A model generated the notes under the pieces. The model searched no databases. It saw nothing but the letters and a program-made list of their open reading frames with translations, and had not been told where the DNA came from. The translations under genes and the position numbers were made by a program. From positions 110,552-174,551 of the forward strand of contig CAMXCT020001140.1 in the NCBI GenBank assembly GCA_947184155.2: a DNA stretch of 64,000 nt, given 5' to 3'. The DNA comes from Cladocopium goreaui. Taxonomy: Eukaryota; Sar; Dinophyceae; Suessiales; Symbiodiniaceae. Positions 31,408 through 41,849 of this stretch are shown in pieces. Position 1 is the first letter of the stretch. Every line of letters starts with the position of its first letter.

Positions 31408-31446
31408 GATGGGGGTTATAAACTAACAAACATAACTGGGGGGGTA
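31408..31446. repeat. Family D fragment
   Basis: GATGGGGGTTATAAACTAACAAACATAACTGGGGGGGTACC. Confidence 0.35.
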
Positions 31447-31487
31447 CCACATTGAACATCTATGAAACATCTATGAAAATATGGCAT

Positions 31488-31601
31488 TACCCTCTGGTAA
31501 ACATACAAAAAACTATGGAAAGATCCACCATGCTATTAATGGGTAAATCCACTATTTCGACTGGGCCATTTTCAATAGCTATGTTAACTTACCAGAGGGT
31601 A
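31488..31601. mobile_element. MITE family A copy 11
   Basis: TACCCTCTGGTAAACATACAAAAAAC...AATAGCTATGTTAACTTACCAGAGGGTA. Mirror arrangement of copies 6 and 7: the ACATACAAAA arm is on the left here. Confidence 0.9.
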
Positions 31602-31804
31602 ATATTCATATTAGATACCAGAAAACTTGGACATCTAATATGAACATCTATGAAATCCAGTGATGTCGAAGACCTTGTACTGGTAACAAACAGAAAGGAA
31701 ACAATCTATTACATCTTATACAACTCTCCGTAGATCATGTAAACACATTTTGAAAAAATCATAAAAAATCAATATAATTATATATATAAATATTACACGC
31801 GCTT

Positions 31805-31990
31805 TAGAAAATGCGAGTAAGATTGCTGAAAAAGTAGCCGAACTAAGAAACAGTTGACGTTTCGATTCCCGGGCCTGTATTCGATTCTACTACTTTGAAA
31901 TTGCGCTCGAATTGCTCATAATTGCGCTCGAACATCTCGAATTGCGCACAATTGCGCCCGAATTGTGCCTTGTAATTTGCATGGTCTTGG
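31805..31990 (+). other. Short open segment, then AATTGCGCTCGAATTG repeat
   Basis: After CACGCGCTTTAG, 16 codons read NASKIAEKVAELRNS to TGA (31854). From about 31905 to 31975, AATTGCGCTCGAATTG-like words repeat four times. Confidence 0.4.
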
Positions 31991-32206
31991 ATTGAGTGAC
32001 TGTAAAAACAGAAGCAGTACGAATTTCAAAACAAGTACGATTGCCTAAAATGGTATAGGGTTTGCAATTTTTGAGTCGTTCTGATATGATATCTAGTAAT
32101 GTATAGTACGAAAGCCTGGTCTATTTTTTTGTAAGCATGAAAATGAGAAAATGCATGAAAATACATGAACATGCCATAGGATGTCCCTTTTTTCTCCACT
32201 GATGAG

Positions 32207-32588
32207 TTGTGGAGGCGACCGCTGTGACTTCCAAAGTGACCGACGCGTCTTTGCTAGTCAGGTGAGAGCCGCAAATTCAGCGGGGATGGGAACGGGAACG
32301 GGTCGTCGTATCCAGCGGGGAAAACTTGGAGGAGAGAAATAGTGTTACCCTCTGGTTATGACATGTTATGACATTCACAGTTTGCCATGGTTAAAGATCC
32401 ACCATGCTATGAATTCATAGGTAAACCATGGTAAACCATAGATTTAACTATGGGCCATGGCTTAACCACGGCGAACTGTTGAATGTCATAACCAGAGGGT
32501 GGATCAGAATGGACCTGACTCAAGTCCCATTCGACCAGGTCATGGTGAATGTGCACCAACGCATTGGTTCTACCTTGGGCCTGCCTGA
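32207..32588 (+). CDS. Candidate two exons with an A MITE supplying the acceptor
   Basis: Exon 32207-32261 (acceptor TTCTCCACTGATGAG; CGGDRCDFQSDRRVFASQ; near-consensus donor CAG|GTGAGA) is followed by 32496-32588, open in phase 0 from the CCAG inside the right end of MITE 32346-32500 (RVDQNGPDSSPIRPGHGECA..., TGA). A second frame (MDLTQVPFDQVMVNVHQRIG) is also open, so the downstream reading is unsure. Confidence 0.35.
32346..32500. mobile_element. MITE family A copy 12 (long A3 subtype)
   Basis: TACCCTCTGGTTATGACATG...AACCATGG...GAATGTCATAACCAGAGGGT. 155 bp, with CACAGTTTGCCATGGTTAAAG/CTTAACCACGGCGAACTGT inner arms. The final TA is mutated to GG. Confidence 0.85.
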
Positions 32589-32964
32589 GGTGGAAGTTGG
32601 ATTGTTGGGAAAATCCATGAAAATCCCCAAATTTCATGCCTAATTCATCAATCAATCATCAATCATCATTTTGATGATATATGCTGCTATATGCTTGTTA
32701 AAGTGGCCACAACTGAGGGTATATCCCATTTCACAGACCAAACATATCCAAACATCATCATTTCCATGCTTTCTTTCAGCAGATTTAAGGAGCACTTTTG
32801 CCAGGCGTTGCTGAGATCCATTCAGGATCAAAGTTTCCCATAATTTCCATTAACTTCCTATTTATAGTCATAGGACATTCTATATTTCCTCTTGAATCCT
32901 ATTCAGTCATATTCAATTGAGCCACGTTCTAAACCCTTGCGTTCATGTTTAGGAAGGGCCCCCT

Positions 32965-33090
32965 TGTAAGGCTGTGGCGTAAGCAAAACTCTGAAGAGAG
33001 TAAGCCAGCGTAAGCTCAGCGTAAGACGAGATATCCGCGTAAGCAAAACCTGTGTGCGAGTAAGCAAAGCGTAAGCAATGGCGTAAGTAA
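32965..33090 (+). repeat. GCGTAAGC word cluster
   Basis: (G/C)GTAAGC or GAGTAAGC occurs about nine times in 125 bp with irregular spacing. Each is a partial 5' splice site. Confidence 0.7.
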
Positions 33091-33177
33091 TTCTTTATTT
33101 GGTGCCAGGATATAAGACATTTCGCTTAAGTGACATTGTAATAGTTCACCAACTTAATTTTTTCAAACAAATCTTGA

Positions 33178-33291
33178 CTGGTTGGTGGTTTGGAACATTT
33201 TTTATTTTCCATAATATATGGGATAATCATGGATAATCCTTCCCATTGACTTAGTCATATTTTTCAGAGGGGTTGGTATACCACCAACCAG
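33178..33291. mobile_element. MITE family B copy 4
   Basis: CTGGTTGGTGGTTTGGAACAT...TTTTTCAGAGGGGTTGGTATACCACCAACCAG. Confidence 0.9.
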
Positions 33292-33295
33292 TCGA

Positions 33296-33476
33296 GAATT
33301 GTTTTCATTCAAAAAAACTTCGCCCGTTGTTTTCTGCCGCGTCCTGCGGCACGAAAAAAAAACATCAGGATCAGATTGAGGAAGCGTGGCTCTTCAATTG
33401 GGACAAGACACGTCGAGGCGCCAATCCGATGGAGAAAAGGGTAGTAGTTTGCGCCCCATGTCGCCACCCAGGATGA
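33296..33476 (+). CDS. Candidate exon after a B MITE
   Basis: Open for about 60 codons from the MITE edge to TGA at 33474: LRPLFSAASCGTKKKHQDQI, then EEAWLFNWDKTRRGANPMEK and CAPCRHPG. Locally GC-rich. No family recognised. Confidence 0.45.
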
Positions 33477-33504
33477 TCAATGGATTGGTTTAGTTGGGAA
33501 AAAA

Positions 33505-33900
33505 TTGCCTGGTTTCATAGATTTTCCCATGAAAAAATACTGGTTTAAGCCCCATGATCTTCATGGGAAAATAACTCTGGTTTCCGGTGTAGATTTCCCC
33601 ACCAAAACCAAAATCCATAGATTTGAGGATTTTCACCATCCATTTTTAACCATAGGTTATCTATTGTTAAAAATGGGTTGTGAAAATTTGAAAAAACTAA
33701 TAGGTAATTCAAACACAATAGGCATTTAGATATTGTACAAAATACGAATGTATTTATTGTACGACTAGCGATATAAAAGCATTTTGTAGTAGGTAATTCC
33801 TACGTATATCGGTAAAACACAACATATAAGTCAGTTTGGAGGTGGTCCATCATCTTTATTGTTGCGATTTGTTGCGCGTGCCACAAGAAATCTCTCATGA
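33505..33900. other. No convincing gene
   Basis: GATTTTCCCATGAAAAA-like words related to MITE interiors; a 74-codon ORF here is repeat-like. Confidence 0.35.
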
Positions 33901-34090
33901 AGGTTGCAGGCTAAAAATTCAAGGCTCAAAAATTGGCAAATTGCCACCGAAGATCACCTGGTCGTCCTAAGACACACCCTGGATGTCTAAAAAAGAGGCG
34001 CCTGAGATCTTCGGCATCGGTATTTTGGGGATAGTTAGGGATGGTTTTTTCAGGATGGTCAGAAAATCATGATAAGCTGTAAAAAGATGG

Positions 34091-34235
34091 TAAGCCTCTG
34101 GTTATGACATTCACAGTTTGCCATGGTTAAAGATCCACCATGCTATGAATTCATAGGTAAACCATGGTAAACCATCTATTTAACTATGGGCCATGGCTTA
34201 ACCATGGCGAACTGTGAATGTCATAACCAGAGGGT
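34091..34235. mobile_element. MITE family A copy 13 (A3 subtype)
   Basis: TAAGCCTCTGGTTATGACATTCACAGTTTGCCATGG...CCATGGCGAACTGTGAATGTCATAACCAGAGGGTA. Inner arms are nearly perfect over about 35 bp; closest relative is copy 12. Confidence 0.9.
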
Positions 34236-34289
34236 AATTACAATGCATTTAACGAATCATGGGACGACCAGACAGTAGTAACACGGTAG

Positions 34290-34593
34290 CCACAAAAAAT
34301 ATGTTCATATACCATTTGTTGATCATGGCGTGCAAACAACAGCAATAGCCAATGACCCGAATGAGCCCTGTGCAGCAGACCCAAGACATCAAGACAGCCG
34401 CAGGACAAGATTTACATCTGGACAATTATCACCATTTCCAGTTTCCCAAGCGAATTGCATCGGTCCAGTGCTGAGAATTGCTGAAAAATTGAGATACACA
34501 GCTGTGTTGGAACATGGTGATGTAGAAGATGTTTTCCATGCTACACCAGTCGACGAGGTAATTATAGATGATATTACAATGCAATCAGGCTAG
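34290..34593 (+). CDS. Candidate exon, unknown protein
   Basis: Open for about 100 codons from just after CACGGTAG to TAG: VQTTAIANDPNEPCAADPRH, IGPVLRIAEKLRYTAVLEHG, EDVFHATPVDEVIIDDITMQ. Acidic end. No donor seen before the stop. No family recognised. Confidence 0.45.
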
Positions 34594-34796
34594 TTTCAGA
34601 CAAACTCAACTGAGATCTCAGTGTTTCTTCGAAAGAATTGACACATGATCCCGAACTCTTTATTTGTTCCTTGCAAGGTGGTGCCCCAGTGATAAATTGG
34701 TTGATAATCCCATTAAGTATAGACAATTTTCTAGATATAGCATAATATAGCTACCATAAGTCCTAGTATGCCCTAGCTAAACTTAACTTATAAACC

Positions 34797-34894
34797 AAGT
34801 TGGTGGTTTCAAACCCATTTCATATATGGGATGTCATTCGTCCCATTAACGAAGTCCATCATTTTTCAAGATGGGTTATTGCACCACCAACCAG
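34797..34894. mobile_element. MITE family B copy 5 (B2 subtype)
   Basis: AAGTTGGTGGTTTCAAACCC...ATTTTTCAAGATGGGTTATTGCACCACCAACCAG. Shares CAAGATGG(G)TTATTGCACC with the copy at 43145. Confidence 0.85.
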
Positions 34895-34896
34895 TT

Positions 34897-35095
34897 ATCC
34901 TGGAACATGTTGGAACCACAGTTGAAAACCAATCCACTTGAACACCTGGAGCTTCCTGACATGCTTAGCTATCTTGGCCACCTACTTATCCATGCTTCAA
35001 ATGGTGTCTTGACCCCCTAACAAGGTTCTTGTTCGTCTACGTGACGATCCCGTTGGCATCGCATTTCCGATGGCCAACTGGCCGCTCGGAATTCG
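34897..35095 (+). CDS. Candidate exons after a B MITE
   Basis: 34904-35019 reads MLEPQLKTNPLEHLELPDML... to TAA. 35025-35095 (acceptor CCCCTAACAAG) reads VLVRLRDDPVGIAFPMANWP to the strong donor TTCG|GTGAGC. The two are in different frames with only 5 nt between, so they cannot be simple neighbours. Confidence 0.35.
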
Positions 35096-35149
35096 GTGAG
35101 CCTCAGACGAGGCTCAGTCAACTATGGATTCATGTGGATTAATATGGAT

Positions 35150-35255
35150 TACCCTCTGGTAATTTAACATAGCTATGGTATAGATGGCCCATTTATAGTT
35201 GATTTACCTAGTAAAAATAATGATTTTCCATAGTTATGTTAAATTACCAGAGGGT
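35150..35255. mobile_element. MITE family A copy 14
   Basis: TACCCTCTGGTAATTTAACATAGC...ATAGTTATGTTAAATTACCAGAGGGTA. Flanked by repeats of AT(T)ATGGATTA. Confidence 0.9.
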
Positions 35256-35297
35256 AATTATGGATTAATTATGGAATAATATGGACTACAGTAGTAC

Positions 35298-35390
35298 CCA
35301 TATGCTCCATGGAATATGCACACCAACATTTGCCCTTGTCCAAAATCACCCAGTTTTGTAGGTGAAAATACCAGCACCATGGAGCATATT
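35298..35390. repeat. Family C inverted-repeat element
   Basis: ATATGCTCCATGG...CACCCAGTTTTGTAGGTGAAAATACCAGCACCATGGAGCATAT. The right half recurs at 52786-52825. Confidence 0.7.
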
Positions 35391-35607
35391 AATAGGCTGT
35401 GAATCATTATCAATAATAGAAACTCATGTTAATGTCATTGAATAGTTGTTTATTCATCGATATTCCGATCCCTTTTCCTTTTTTAAACGCAGCCCTCAGA
35501 ATCAGAACAGCGGATGTGGGGGATGATATTTGGATATATTTGGGACCATCATTCAATGGTAGTTTTTTTTTCTGAAGGGATGGGAAGGGATGGGATCCTA
35601 GGATATT

Positions 35608-35625
35608 TACCCTCCGGTAATCAAT
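35608..35625. repeat. Left-end remnant of MITE family A
   Basis: TACCCTCCGGTAATCAA only. Confidence 0.4.
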
Positions 35626-35645
35626 CTTGGCAATTACCCATGACG

Positions 35646-35733
35646 GATCCATGGTGCTGGTATATATGCTAACATGACTGGGGTATATTGATGGTAAATG
35701 TTACCATATATAGCATACATGGATCCTATGGGT
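35646..35733. repeat. Family C inverted-repeat element
   Basis: GGATCCATGGTGCTGGTATATATGC...TTACCATATATAGCATACATGGATCC. Confidence 0.7.
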
Positions 35734-35789
35734 TATTGAACATCCTCCATTCATCTGGGTAAATTTCATCACGATCGAAGCCTGTTCTC

Positions 35790-35859
35790 ACCCTGGAATC
35801 ATTGGGAATCCATCCCCATGTGAGGCCGCAAGATTCAGGTTAGTGAAAATATTTTGATT
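35790..35859 (+). repeat. Family H repeat
   Basis: CCCTGGAATCATTGGGAATCCATCCCCATGTGAGGCCGCAAGATTCAGGTTAGTGAAAATATT, running directly into MITE 35860. Confidence 0.65.
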
Positions 35860-35963
35860 TACCCTCTGGTAATTTAACGTAGCTATTGAAAATGACCATT
35901 TATAGTGGATTTTCCCGTTAGAAATGGTGATTTTCCATAGCTATGTTAAATTACCAGAGGGTA
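35860..35963. mobile_element. MITE family A copy 15
   Basis: TACCCTCTGGTAATTTAACGTAGC...ATAGCTATGTTAAATTACCAGAGGGTA. Adjoins copy 16. Confidence 0.9.
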
Positions 35964-36092
35964 CCCTCTCCCTATTTAACGTAGCTATGGAAAATCAATG
36001 AACATCACAATTGTTCATAGGTCAACCATCATTTTTATCATCTATTTCTATGGGCCATGGCTTCCATAGCTACGTTCAACAACCAGAGGCTA
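35962..36092. mobile_element. MITE family A copy 16, tandem with copy 15
   Basis: TACCCTCTCCCTATTTAACGTAGCTATGG...CCATAGCTACGTTCAACAACCAGAGGCTA. Shares the TA at 35962-35963 with its neighbour. Confidence 0.8.
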
Positions 36093-36099
36093 CTGTCAG

Positions 36100-36796
36100 A
36101 TGATTCTCCCATGGTCAGACCTGGAGTTGGGGGAACTTCACTCTCAGGTCATATGGGCATGCACTGTCCCAGGAGACGAGTCGGAACGGTCCAGCCGTTA
36201 ACGGAAAAAGATCGAAAAAGCCTCCCGTTTGAAAGGGCCGAAAGACCTGATTTGTTCTAAGATTTTTGAAGGTCTTCTTGGAATTGTAAAGCACCTCTGA
36301 AGATTTTCGAAGGTCTTCTTAGTCTTCTTGTTCGGAAAAGACGTGTAAAAACGAGTCAGGAGTGTCAGGAGCCTTCCCAGTAAGCCACATTGGTTTCAAT
36401 CTTTAGTTCCAAGAGTCTCTGTCGTTGGCTCTAGTCAAGAGCAATGTTGACATTTCTGTTGCCAGAATATGTCGTTCGTCAGAGGACTTGAAACATCTTG
36501 AAACACATGTGCCAATCATACAGTAGCCCATTGAATTTTCGAAAGCTTGGCAGGATACTGAACTTCTCCAGAGATTGAACCTGGAGGTGCACGAAAAATC
36601 GTCCCATATTGCTGCTAGTTGCTGTAATCAAAGGATATCAAGCTCCAAAACAGCACAAGAAAATGACGAAAATGATCCATTCCCCGAGCAGCAGCCAGAA
36701 TCCCTGGTTATCCCTGGTTCATGCTTGTTTCATTCTGGGTTCAACAACTGCTGTATTTTGGATCTACCTAGGAGGCATGTATCACATCTTACATGA
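36100..36796 (+). CDS. Candidate three-exon gene fragment
   Basis: 36100-36201: acceptor GGCTACTGTCAG, 7 nt after MITE copy 16; MILPWSDLELGELHSQVIWA..., TAA. 36407-36526: acceptor GGTTTCAATCTTTAG; FQESLSLALVKSNVDISVAR, SSEDLKHLETH; possible phase-0 donor CAT|GTGCCA or TAG stop. 36569-36796: acceptor CTGAACTTCTCCAG; RLNLEVHEKSSHIAASCC, then TAQENDENDPFPEQQPESL, TGA. Exons 2 and 3 join in phase 0. Other frames in the first exon are also open. Function unknown. Confidence 0.45.
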
Positions 36797-37199
36797 GTTT
36801 TGATCAATCTGGAATGGGAAAAAACGACGATTCGTCCTGGATTTAAGTGACCCAAAACAGCCTGTCCGATGTTCCTTCCAAAGAATATACAATTAAATTA
36901 AAGCAATTGTTTATTTTTTACCAAAAAGTCCTTATAATTTCATTGCCTTTTGCTTTGTTTCGCATTTTCTTGTGTTCTTGTGATTTCCATGTTGCTTGCT
37001 TTGCAGTTTTCCGTTTCATGTTTTTTTTTTGTCTGCTGTTGTCTCGTTCCTTTTTTTCGGGGTGTTTGTGGCATTCCAGGCATTCCATGCATTCCACTTG
37101 AAATCATTACACCATCCTGGAATATCATGGATGATCAGATCGGATCATATTAGATCATATTTGATCATTTTAGATCACAGTACTTGCAGAATTCTTTGA

Positions 37200-37536
37200 A
37201 TGACTAAATATACTAAACCCAAAGCCCTCTAACCCCCATGACATCACCATAAATCTCCTTGATTTCTCGATTTTTCAACCTGGATGACTGACGAAATCAG
37301 GCCAATTCGCTGCCCTGGCGCGGCAATGGCAAGGGTCGGAGTTTCAAAAGTCTCAGCCGGGCATCCCGGCGCGTCTCCAAGCGTTTTGCGAAAGGCGAAA
37401 GGGTGAACATTTCCCCAGATTTAATGGGCTTTAATAGGATTTAATGGGATTTAATGGGATTTAATGCGATTTAATATGCTTTTGCAATAAGCTTCAAATG
37501 ATTTCAAATCCCTGCTATTTTTATCATGGCTCTGGA
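37200..37536. other. No gene seen
   Basis: Contains five copies of GGGATTTAATG-like words at 37430-37475, a small degenerate 11-12 bp tandem run. Confidence 0.5.
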
Positions 37537-37720
37537 TCCCTCTGGTAATTTAAGAGTTTGCTCTTGGAAATGGCCATAGAAATCATTAAATAGATGATTT
37601 AACAGTAAATCTAGTGTACCATCTTGGAAATGGCCACATTTTTTTTTTTGAACATGGCACATTTAGTGCGTTGATTTACCTATCACTTAGATGGTGATTT
37701 TCCAGTTCGCAAACTGTTCG
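37537..37720. mobile_element. MITE family A copy 17, strongly degraded
   Basis: CCCTCTGGTAATTTAAGAGTTTGC...GGTGATTTTCCAGTTCGCAAACTG, with an internal duplication of TCTTGGAAATGGCCA. Right tip lost. Confidence 0.6.
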
Positions 37721-38228
37721 TGATCTCCGTTGATTCAAGGGATTTCTTGGAAAATCTGAAGGATCGAGATGGAGATGGATTTTTCAAAGCGTCGATTTCC
37801 CCCAGATGCATCCGTTCATGGCTTTTTTCTCCATTTTTTTTCCTGCCCAAAATGCGAAAAAACATGTGAAAAAAGAACTTCCGAAGATCTACTCGAGACC
37901 TGGGAGTTGAACAGGACTGGTGAGGCCGATGAAGGTGATCCCCCATAGCTTGAAACATCCTGAAACCATAACAAGGCACAGCCATGCACACCCCTTGTGG
38001 CATATAGGAGACGCGCTCACGTCCTAAGTTTCAAGGTACCCTCAAAGGTGATTTTCTACCCTTGACTCGTAGCTGTCGTAGCTATTTGGAAAGAGGTCCG
38101 ATAAGTCTTTGGGTACCCACAGGCTGAAAACACACACTATTCACTGCATTTCACTGCTATCAGACTGCTATCACTTGTCGCAGTCAGAATGTTCAAAAAC
38201 CCTGTTGGAGAGTCATACCAATACAGCT

Positions 38229-38332
38229 TACCCTCTGGTAAACTAACATAGCTATTGAAAATGACCATTTATAGTGGATTTTCCCATTAGAAATGGTGAT
38301 TTTCCATAGCTATGTTAAATTACCAGAGGGTA
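38229..38332. mobile_element. MITE family A copy 18
   Basis: TACCCTCTGGTAAACTAACATAGC...ATAGCTATGTTAAATTACCAGAGGGTA. Ends 31 nt before the acceptor at 38363. Confidence 0.9.
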
Positions 38333-38363
38333 ACAATGCTCAATGCTTAACATATTTTCACAG

Positions 38364-38478
38364 ACGCTCAGAAATCTCAGGATACTTGGACCAGGCTTTC
38401 GAGGAGGTCTGTCAGGAGGCGGAGCGGCGAAGCCGGAGCTACTTGGAGAGTCTCCCAAGCACTAGTGATAATAGGTGA
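38364..38478 (+). CDS. Candidate exon with helical, charged protein
   Basis: Acceptor CATATTTTCACAG; A, then 37 codons (RSEISGYLDQAFEEVCQEAE, RRSRSYLESLPSTSDNR) to TGA. The composition suits an amphipathic helix or coiled coil. The stop lies in the following 10-bp repeat. Function unknown. Confidence 0.5.
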
Positions 38479-38535
38479 TAATAGGTGATAATAGGTGATA
38501 ATAATCTGATAATAGGTGACAATAGGTGATAATGA
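38464..38535 (+). repeat. 10-bp tandem repeat GTGATAATAG
   Basis: About seven units of GTGATAATAG, one interrupted by ATCT. Confidence 0.95.
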
Positions 38536-38704
38536 AGTAGAGTTTCTCATTTCAGATTTGTTTCAGACATGTTTCTGAAACAAATTCTGAAGCTGTGCCA
38601 GCTGATTCCAGGCCCCGTTGCGACTTCGTGTGAAGCTTGACAGCCAGAAATACATTTGTTCTGCGTGGAACGTTATCAAAAAATCGTTGAGTCAGTGAGT
38701 GTGT

Positions 38705-38770
38705 ATTATAATATATATATATATTATATTATAATTTTATATTATATTATATATATAATATTATAATATC
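38705..38770. repeat. AT palindromic tract
   Basis: TATTATAATATATATATATATTATATTATAATTTTATATT..., self-complementary. Confidence 0.8.
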
Positions 38771-39165
38771 AGTGTTTTCTACATCCGAAATATGTTGCAT
38801 CGACCTCTGTGAATCTACGAAATCTATTCCTTTCATCTGTCGCTATGTCTCGCGCGGTGCTTTGATGTCCAGGTCAAGGCGATGCGCTCTTGTACTATCA
38901 TTTGCACGAGCATGGACAGGCGGGAGAGGATAACCATATAGGTTCTACTAGGTTCTACTGTCCATCTATATATGGTTCTAATGATGGATCATGATATATG
39001 GATAATCATGGATAATGAGATATGGAGAATAGAAACACATCCATCTATATTGATAATAGGGATAATCCCTAAACCCTATATTTACACCTCCTAGAAACCA
39101 TGGTTTAGTCGGTGATTTTCAGAGAGCGGACTCAAGATATTTTCACTGAAAACCGTTGGGTTTAG

Positions 39166-39282
39166 CCAACATCCAGTGGTGGCAGCATTTCCCACTGCAC
39201 TGGGAACCCTGGCTTCTAGGCAGGATAGCTGCAATTTAGGGTTTGTCTGAACATGTTGGGAAAGCCCCGGAATCCCGCGGTC

Positions 39283-39318
<36 letters not shown>

Positions 39319-39835
39319 TTTCTCATTCAAACGACTTTTTTTTAGGGAAAAACCTTTTCAGACACACCTACTTCACGTATGAATACGTCATTGTCAACCC
39401 AGCCCCATGAACTTGCAGGTGAACCTGCGCTCCATGCATGCGCAGGGTGCCAAGTGGAATCCAAGTCATCCAGTCCATGGTCTGAAAACAGGGTAGCCCG
39501 AAAATAATCATGGATTATCATCACCAAGAATCATCATATGTATATATACATATATATACATATATCATCATGATTCATCATATACATTCAATTATATATC
39601 CTACAGTCATCATAATTTTACCATACCTTCCCCATGAAAAATGATCTTTTGCAATGGTGTCCCCATTTTCAAAATGTCCAAGTCCCGTGCCCCCGGCCGT
39701 GCTGTGTCCTAGGTCTTGCAAAACGGAGACCGCCGACGAATCCAAGATTTTTATGGCCAAGTTCGTACGTGGAGGCTCCCTGCTAGGCTGGGTCGTGGCT
39801 GGGTCAAGCGCAGTCAAGCCGGCACGGGTGAATGA
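39166..39835 (+). CDS. Candidate short exons
   Basis: 39166-39239: acceptor CCGTTGGGTTTAG; CC, then NIQWWQHFPLHWEPWLLGRI, TAG. 39419-39492: acceptor CATGAACTTGCAG; VNLRSMHAQGAKWNPSHPVH, donor GG|GTAGCC. 39654-39835: TADESKIFMAKFVRGGSLLG, GC-rich. The minus frame 39578-39817 (TNLAIKILDSSAVSVLQDLG) is equally open, so the last item's strand is uncertain. Confidence 0.35.
39283..39317 (+). repeat. (ATC)n microsatellite
   Basis: About 12 ATC units. Read as poly-M on the minus strand and poly-H or poly-S on the plus; not evidence for a protein. Confidence 0.95.
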
Positions 39836-40053
39836 TCTATGTAAGATAACATGTGTATTACTGTATATATTACTAATATATGATTTAATGATTGTACATA
39901 ATTCATATGTCTATATTATATATATAATTATATATTATGGTATGTATATATAATATGATTTAATGATCAATTTAATATATGCATGTAATATAACGGCATA
40001 TACTACGCATGTGAAAAAAACTGAAAGCAATCGTGTTGGCTCAGCTCTTCCAG

Positions 40054-40165
40054 GCACCTATGGTTCATTGAGAACACCACCTTTGCTCGCCGAACTGCGT
40101 GCATGGACCTTGCCTTAGCTGCTAAAGCTGAAGAATTTGACAATGCGAAAACTCGTGAATCATGA
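40054..40165 (+). CDS. Candidate exon abutting an A MITE
   Basis: Acceptor TCAGCTCTTCCAG; G, then 36 codons (HLWFIENTTFARRTACMDLA, LAAKAEEFDNAKTRES). TGA at 40163-40165 is immediately followed by the MITE TA. The pre-insertion exon may have run on. Function unknown. Confidence 0.5.
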
Positions 40166-40285
40166 TACCCGGCCTGGTAAACGTTGACAGTTCGCTATTG
40201 AAGCCATGGCCCAGTCGAAATAATGGATTTACCCATTAAACATGGTGATTTTCCATCGTTTTTTGTATGTTTCCCATTTCGGGTA
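40166..40285. mobile_element. MITE family A copy 19
   Basis: TACCCGGCCTGGTAAACGTTGACAGTTCGC...TCGTTTTTTGTATGTTTCCCATTTCGGGTA. Core as in copy 8; both tips are altered but still pair (TACCCG/CGGGTA). Confidence 0.8.
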
Positions 40286-40387
40286 CGTCACGTAAGGATG
40301 GATCAGCAGCAGCTTGACAGCGGTCTCAACACAGGTGCAGCAAGTGACAAGTGTGTTTTTTGATCGCAATCTTGACCTCACTGGAAA

Positions 40388-40460
40388 TCATGGTTAGTAA
40401 GGGAAATCATCCCCAAATGGCCTTAATTCAGGTTAGTGAAATATTATAATTTACCCAGAT
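40388..40460 (+). repeat. Family H repeat
   Basis: ACTGGAAATCATGGTTAGTAAGGGAAATCATCCCC...ATTCAGGTTAGTGAAATATTATAATTTACCCAGAT. Carries two donor-like GTTAGT motifs and a CCCAG end. Confidence 0.8.
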
Positions 40461-40803
40461 TTCATGTACTGCAACCATTTCTGCGAAACACAGCAGTTGG
40501 ATGTGACGCGTTCTTGGATCGATCAGTCAATCCAACGTATTCCACTGAGATTTCACTTGTTGGGTGGAGAGCATTAAGCGTTACGGTTCAACTGGAGGCG
40601 CAGTTGCCCGAAAAGTCGGCACTCTGAACTGCCACTTAGATGAGCCGGTCATCTGATCTGATCCACTGTGATGTTAGGTGCGCTGTGGATTTCTGGGGAA
40701 GATATTGGTGTGTTTGACACCCAGAGCTTCGGCCAGTGTTCGGCCGTCTTCGGTATCAGCTTTTGACATTGGAAAACAAAAAACCATGAAAAACCAAACA
40801 TAG
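40459..40803 (+). CDS. Candidate exons downstream of a family H repeat
   Basis: 40459-40627: opens at the CCCAG end of the H repeat; FHVLQPFLRNTAVGCDAFLD..., TEISLVGWRALSVTVQLEAQ, TGA. A second frame (ETQQLDVTRSWIDQSIQRIP) is open too. 40678-40803: acceptor CTGTGATGTTAG; VRCGFLGKILVCLTPRASAS, VRPSSVSAFDIGKQ, TAG. Function unknown. Confidence 0.4.
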
Positions 40804-41619
40804 TCATAGTCATGGTCGTTTCCCTAGGTGGAGAATCCCTGCATAACAAATGGTTGAAACTGGGTCAGCCACCATGGATTTTTCTGGTTGTTTGGGTTCC
40901 AGCTTGACATGTTGCTGGCAGGATGTCTACAAAAGTTGACAGACAATAGAACCATATAGAATATTCTAAGAATCAGAGAAATTTAAAAAAATCAAAAGTC
41001 TTGCCTTCGCGACTGAACATTTACTTTCGAGGTCGTTCTTTTGAACTCTTTCTTCGCCTTCCTCCTATTCATTGCTACCCACTGCTTCAGTTTCGTTTTC
41101 TGGTGTTTCTTACTGGCAATTTTTATACAGATGGTCGTGCTGCAGTGATGGTGGTTGATATATATAATGACGCTCTATTTTCTTATATTTTCATATACTG
41201 TCTTATATTTTCTTTATTCATTGTTCTTCTTGTCCACTGTCGCATTTGCTACATCGACACGTCGTTAAGGACACTACCTGCAAACAAAGTGTTTCTTGAT
41301 TCAAGTTGCTTACAGGCAACATTTACTCGGGTGATCATTTGCATACATGTTGAGATCCTGGTATCACAAGAGTATGCATGTTTTTTTTTGCAAACCTCAT
41401 TGTGTGTTCTGCTAGAGACATTTTTATGTTTTGCTAGAGACACCTGAAGATCAACGGGGATGAACGACGGCCACTAAGATTTCAGGAGATCGTGCAGTAC
41501 GCACGCTGTAAATAGAACAGTGAAAGCAATTGCCATTGACCGTTTGACCAACAGGGGGCATGGGGGTGTCTGAAAATAAGGTTTACCATATGGTTTACCC
41601 CCCTTCAATGACAATTTCA

Positions 41620-41760
41620 AAGCATTTTGACAAAAACATGTTGCACCAGTTCCAGAATCTTCGACCTAAGGTTGGATCCGAGCAGATGTGGAGAGTCGGG
41701 GATGCGAGCTATCGCGTTGAGTCGTTGCCAGCTTCCCGTCACATCGCCGAGCATCCCTGA
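41620..41760 (+). CDS. Candidate exon, unknown protein
   Basis: About 45 codons after ATTTCAAAG: KHFDKNMLHQFQNLRPKVG, QMWRVGDASYRVESLPASRH, TGA at 41758. A second frame is open to 41842. GC-richer than its flanks. Confidence 0.4.
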   Translation, partial: KHFDKNMLHQFQNLRPKVGSEQMWRVGDASYRVESLPASRHIAEHP

Positions 41761-41849
41761 GGTCTCAGTATCCTTGGTTTGTTCGACCAGCAGCCGCTGG
41801 GACGGCGTAAAGAAAAGTCTTTTATCCTTCAGTGGAATATGATATGTGA

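Noticed and set aside
39091..39330. Minus ORF with eleven methionines
   Set aside because: The run is the (ATC)n microsatellite; the upstream part is antisense to a better plus candidate.
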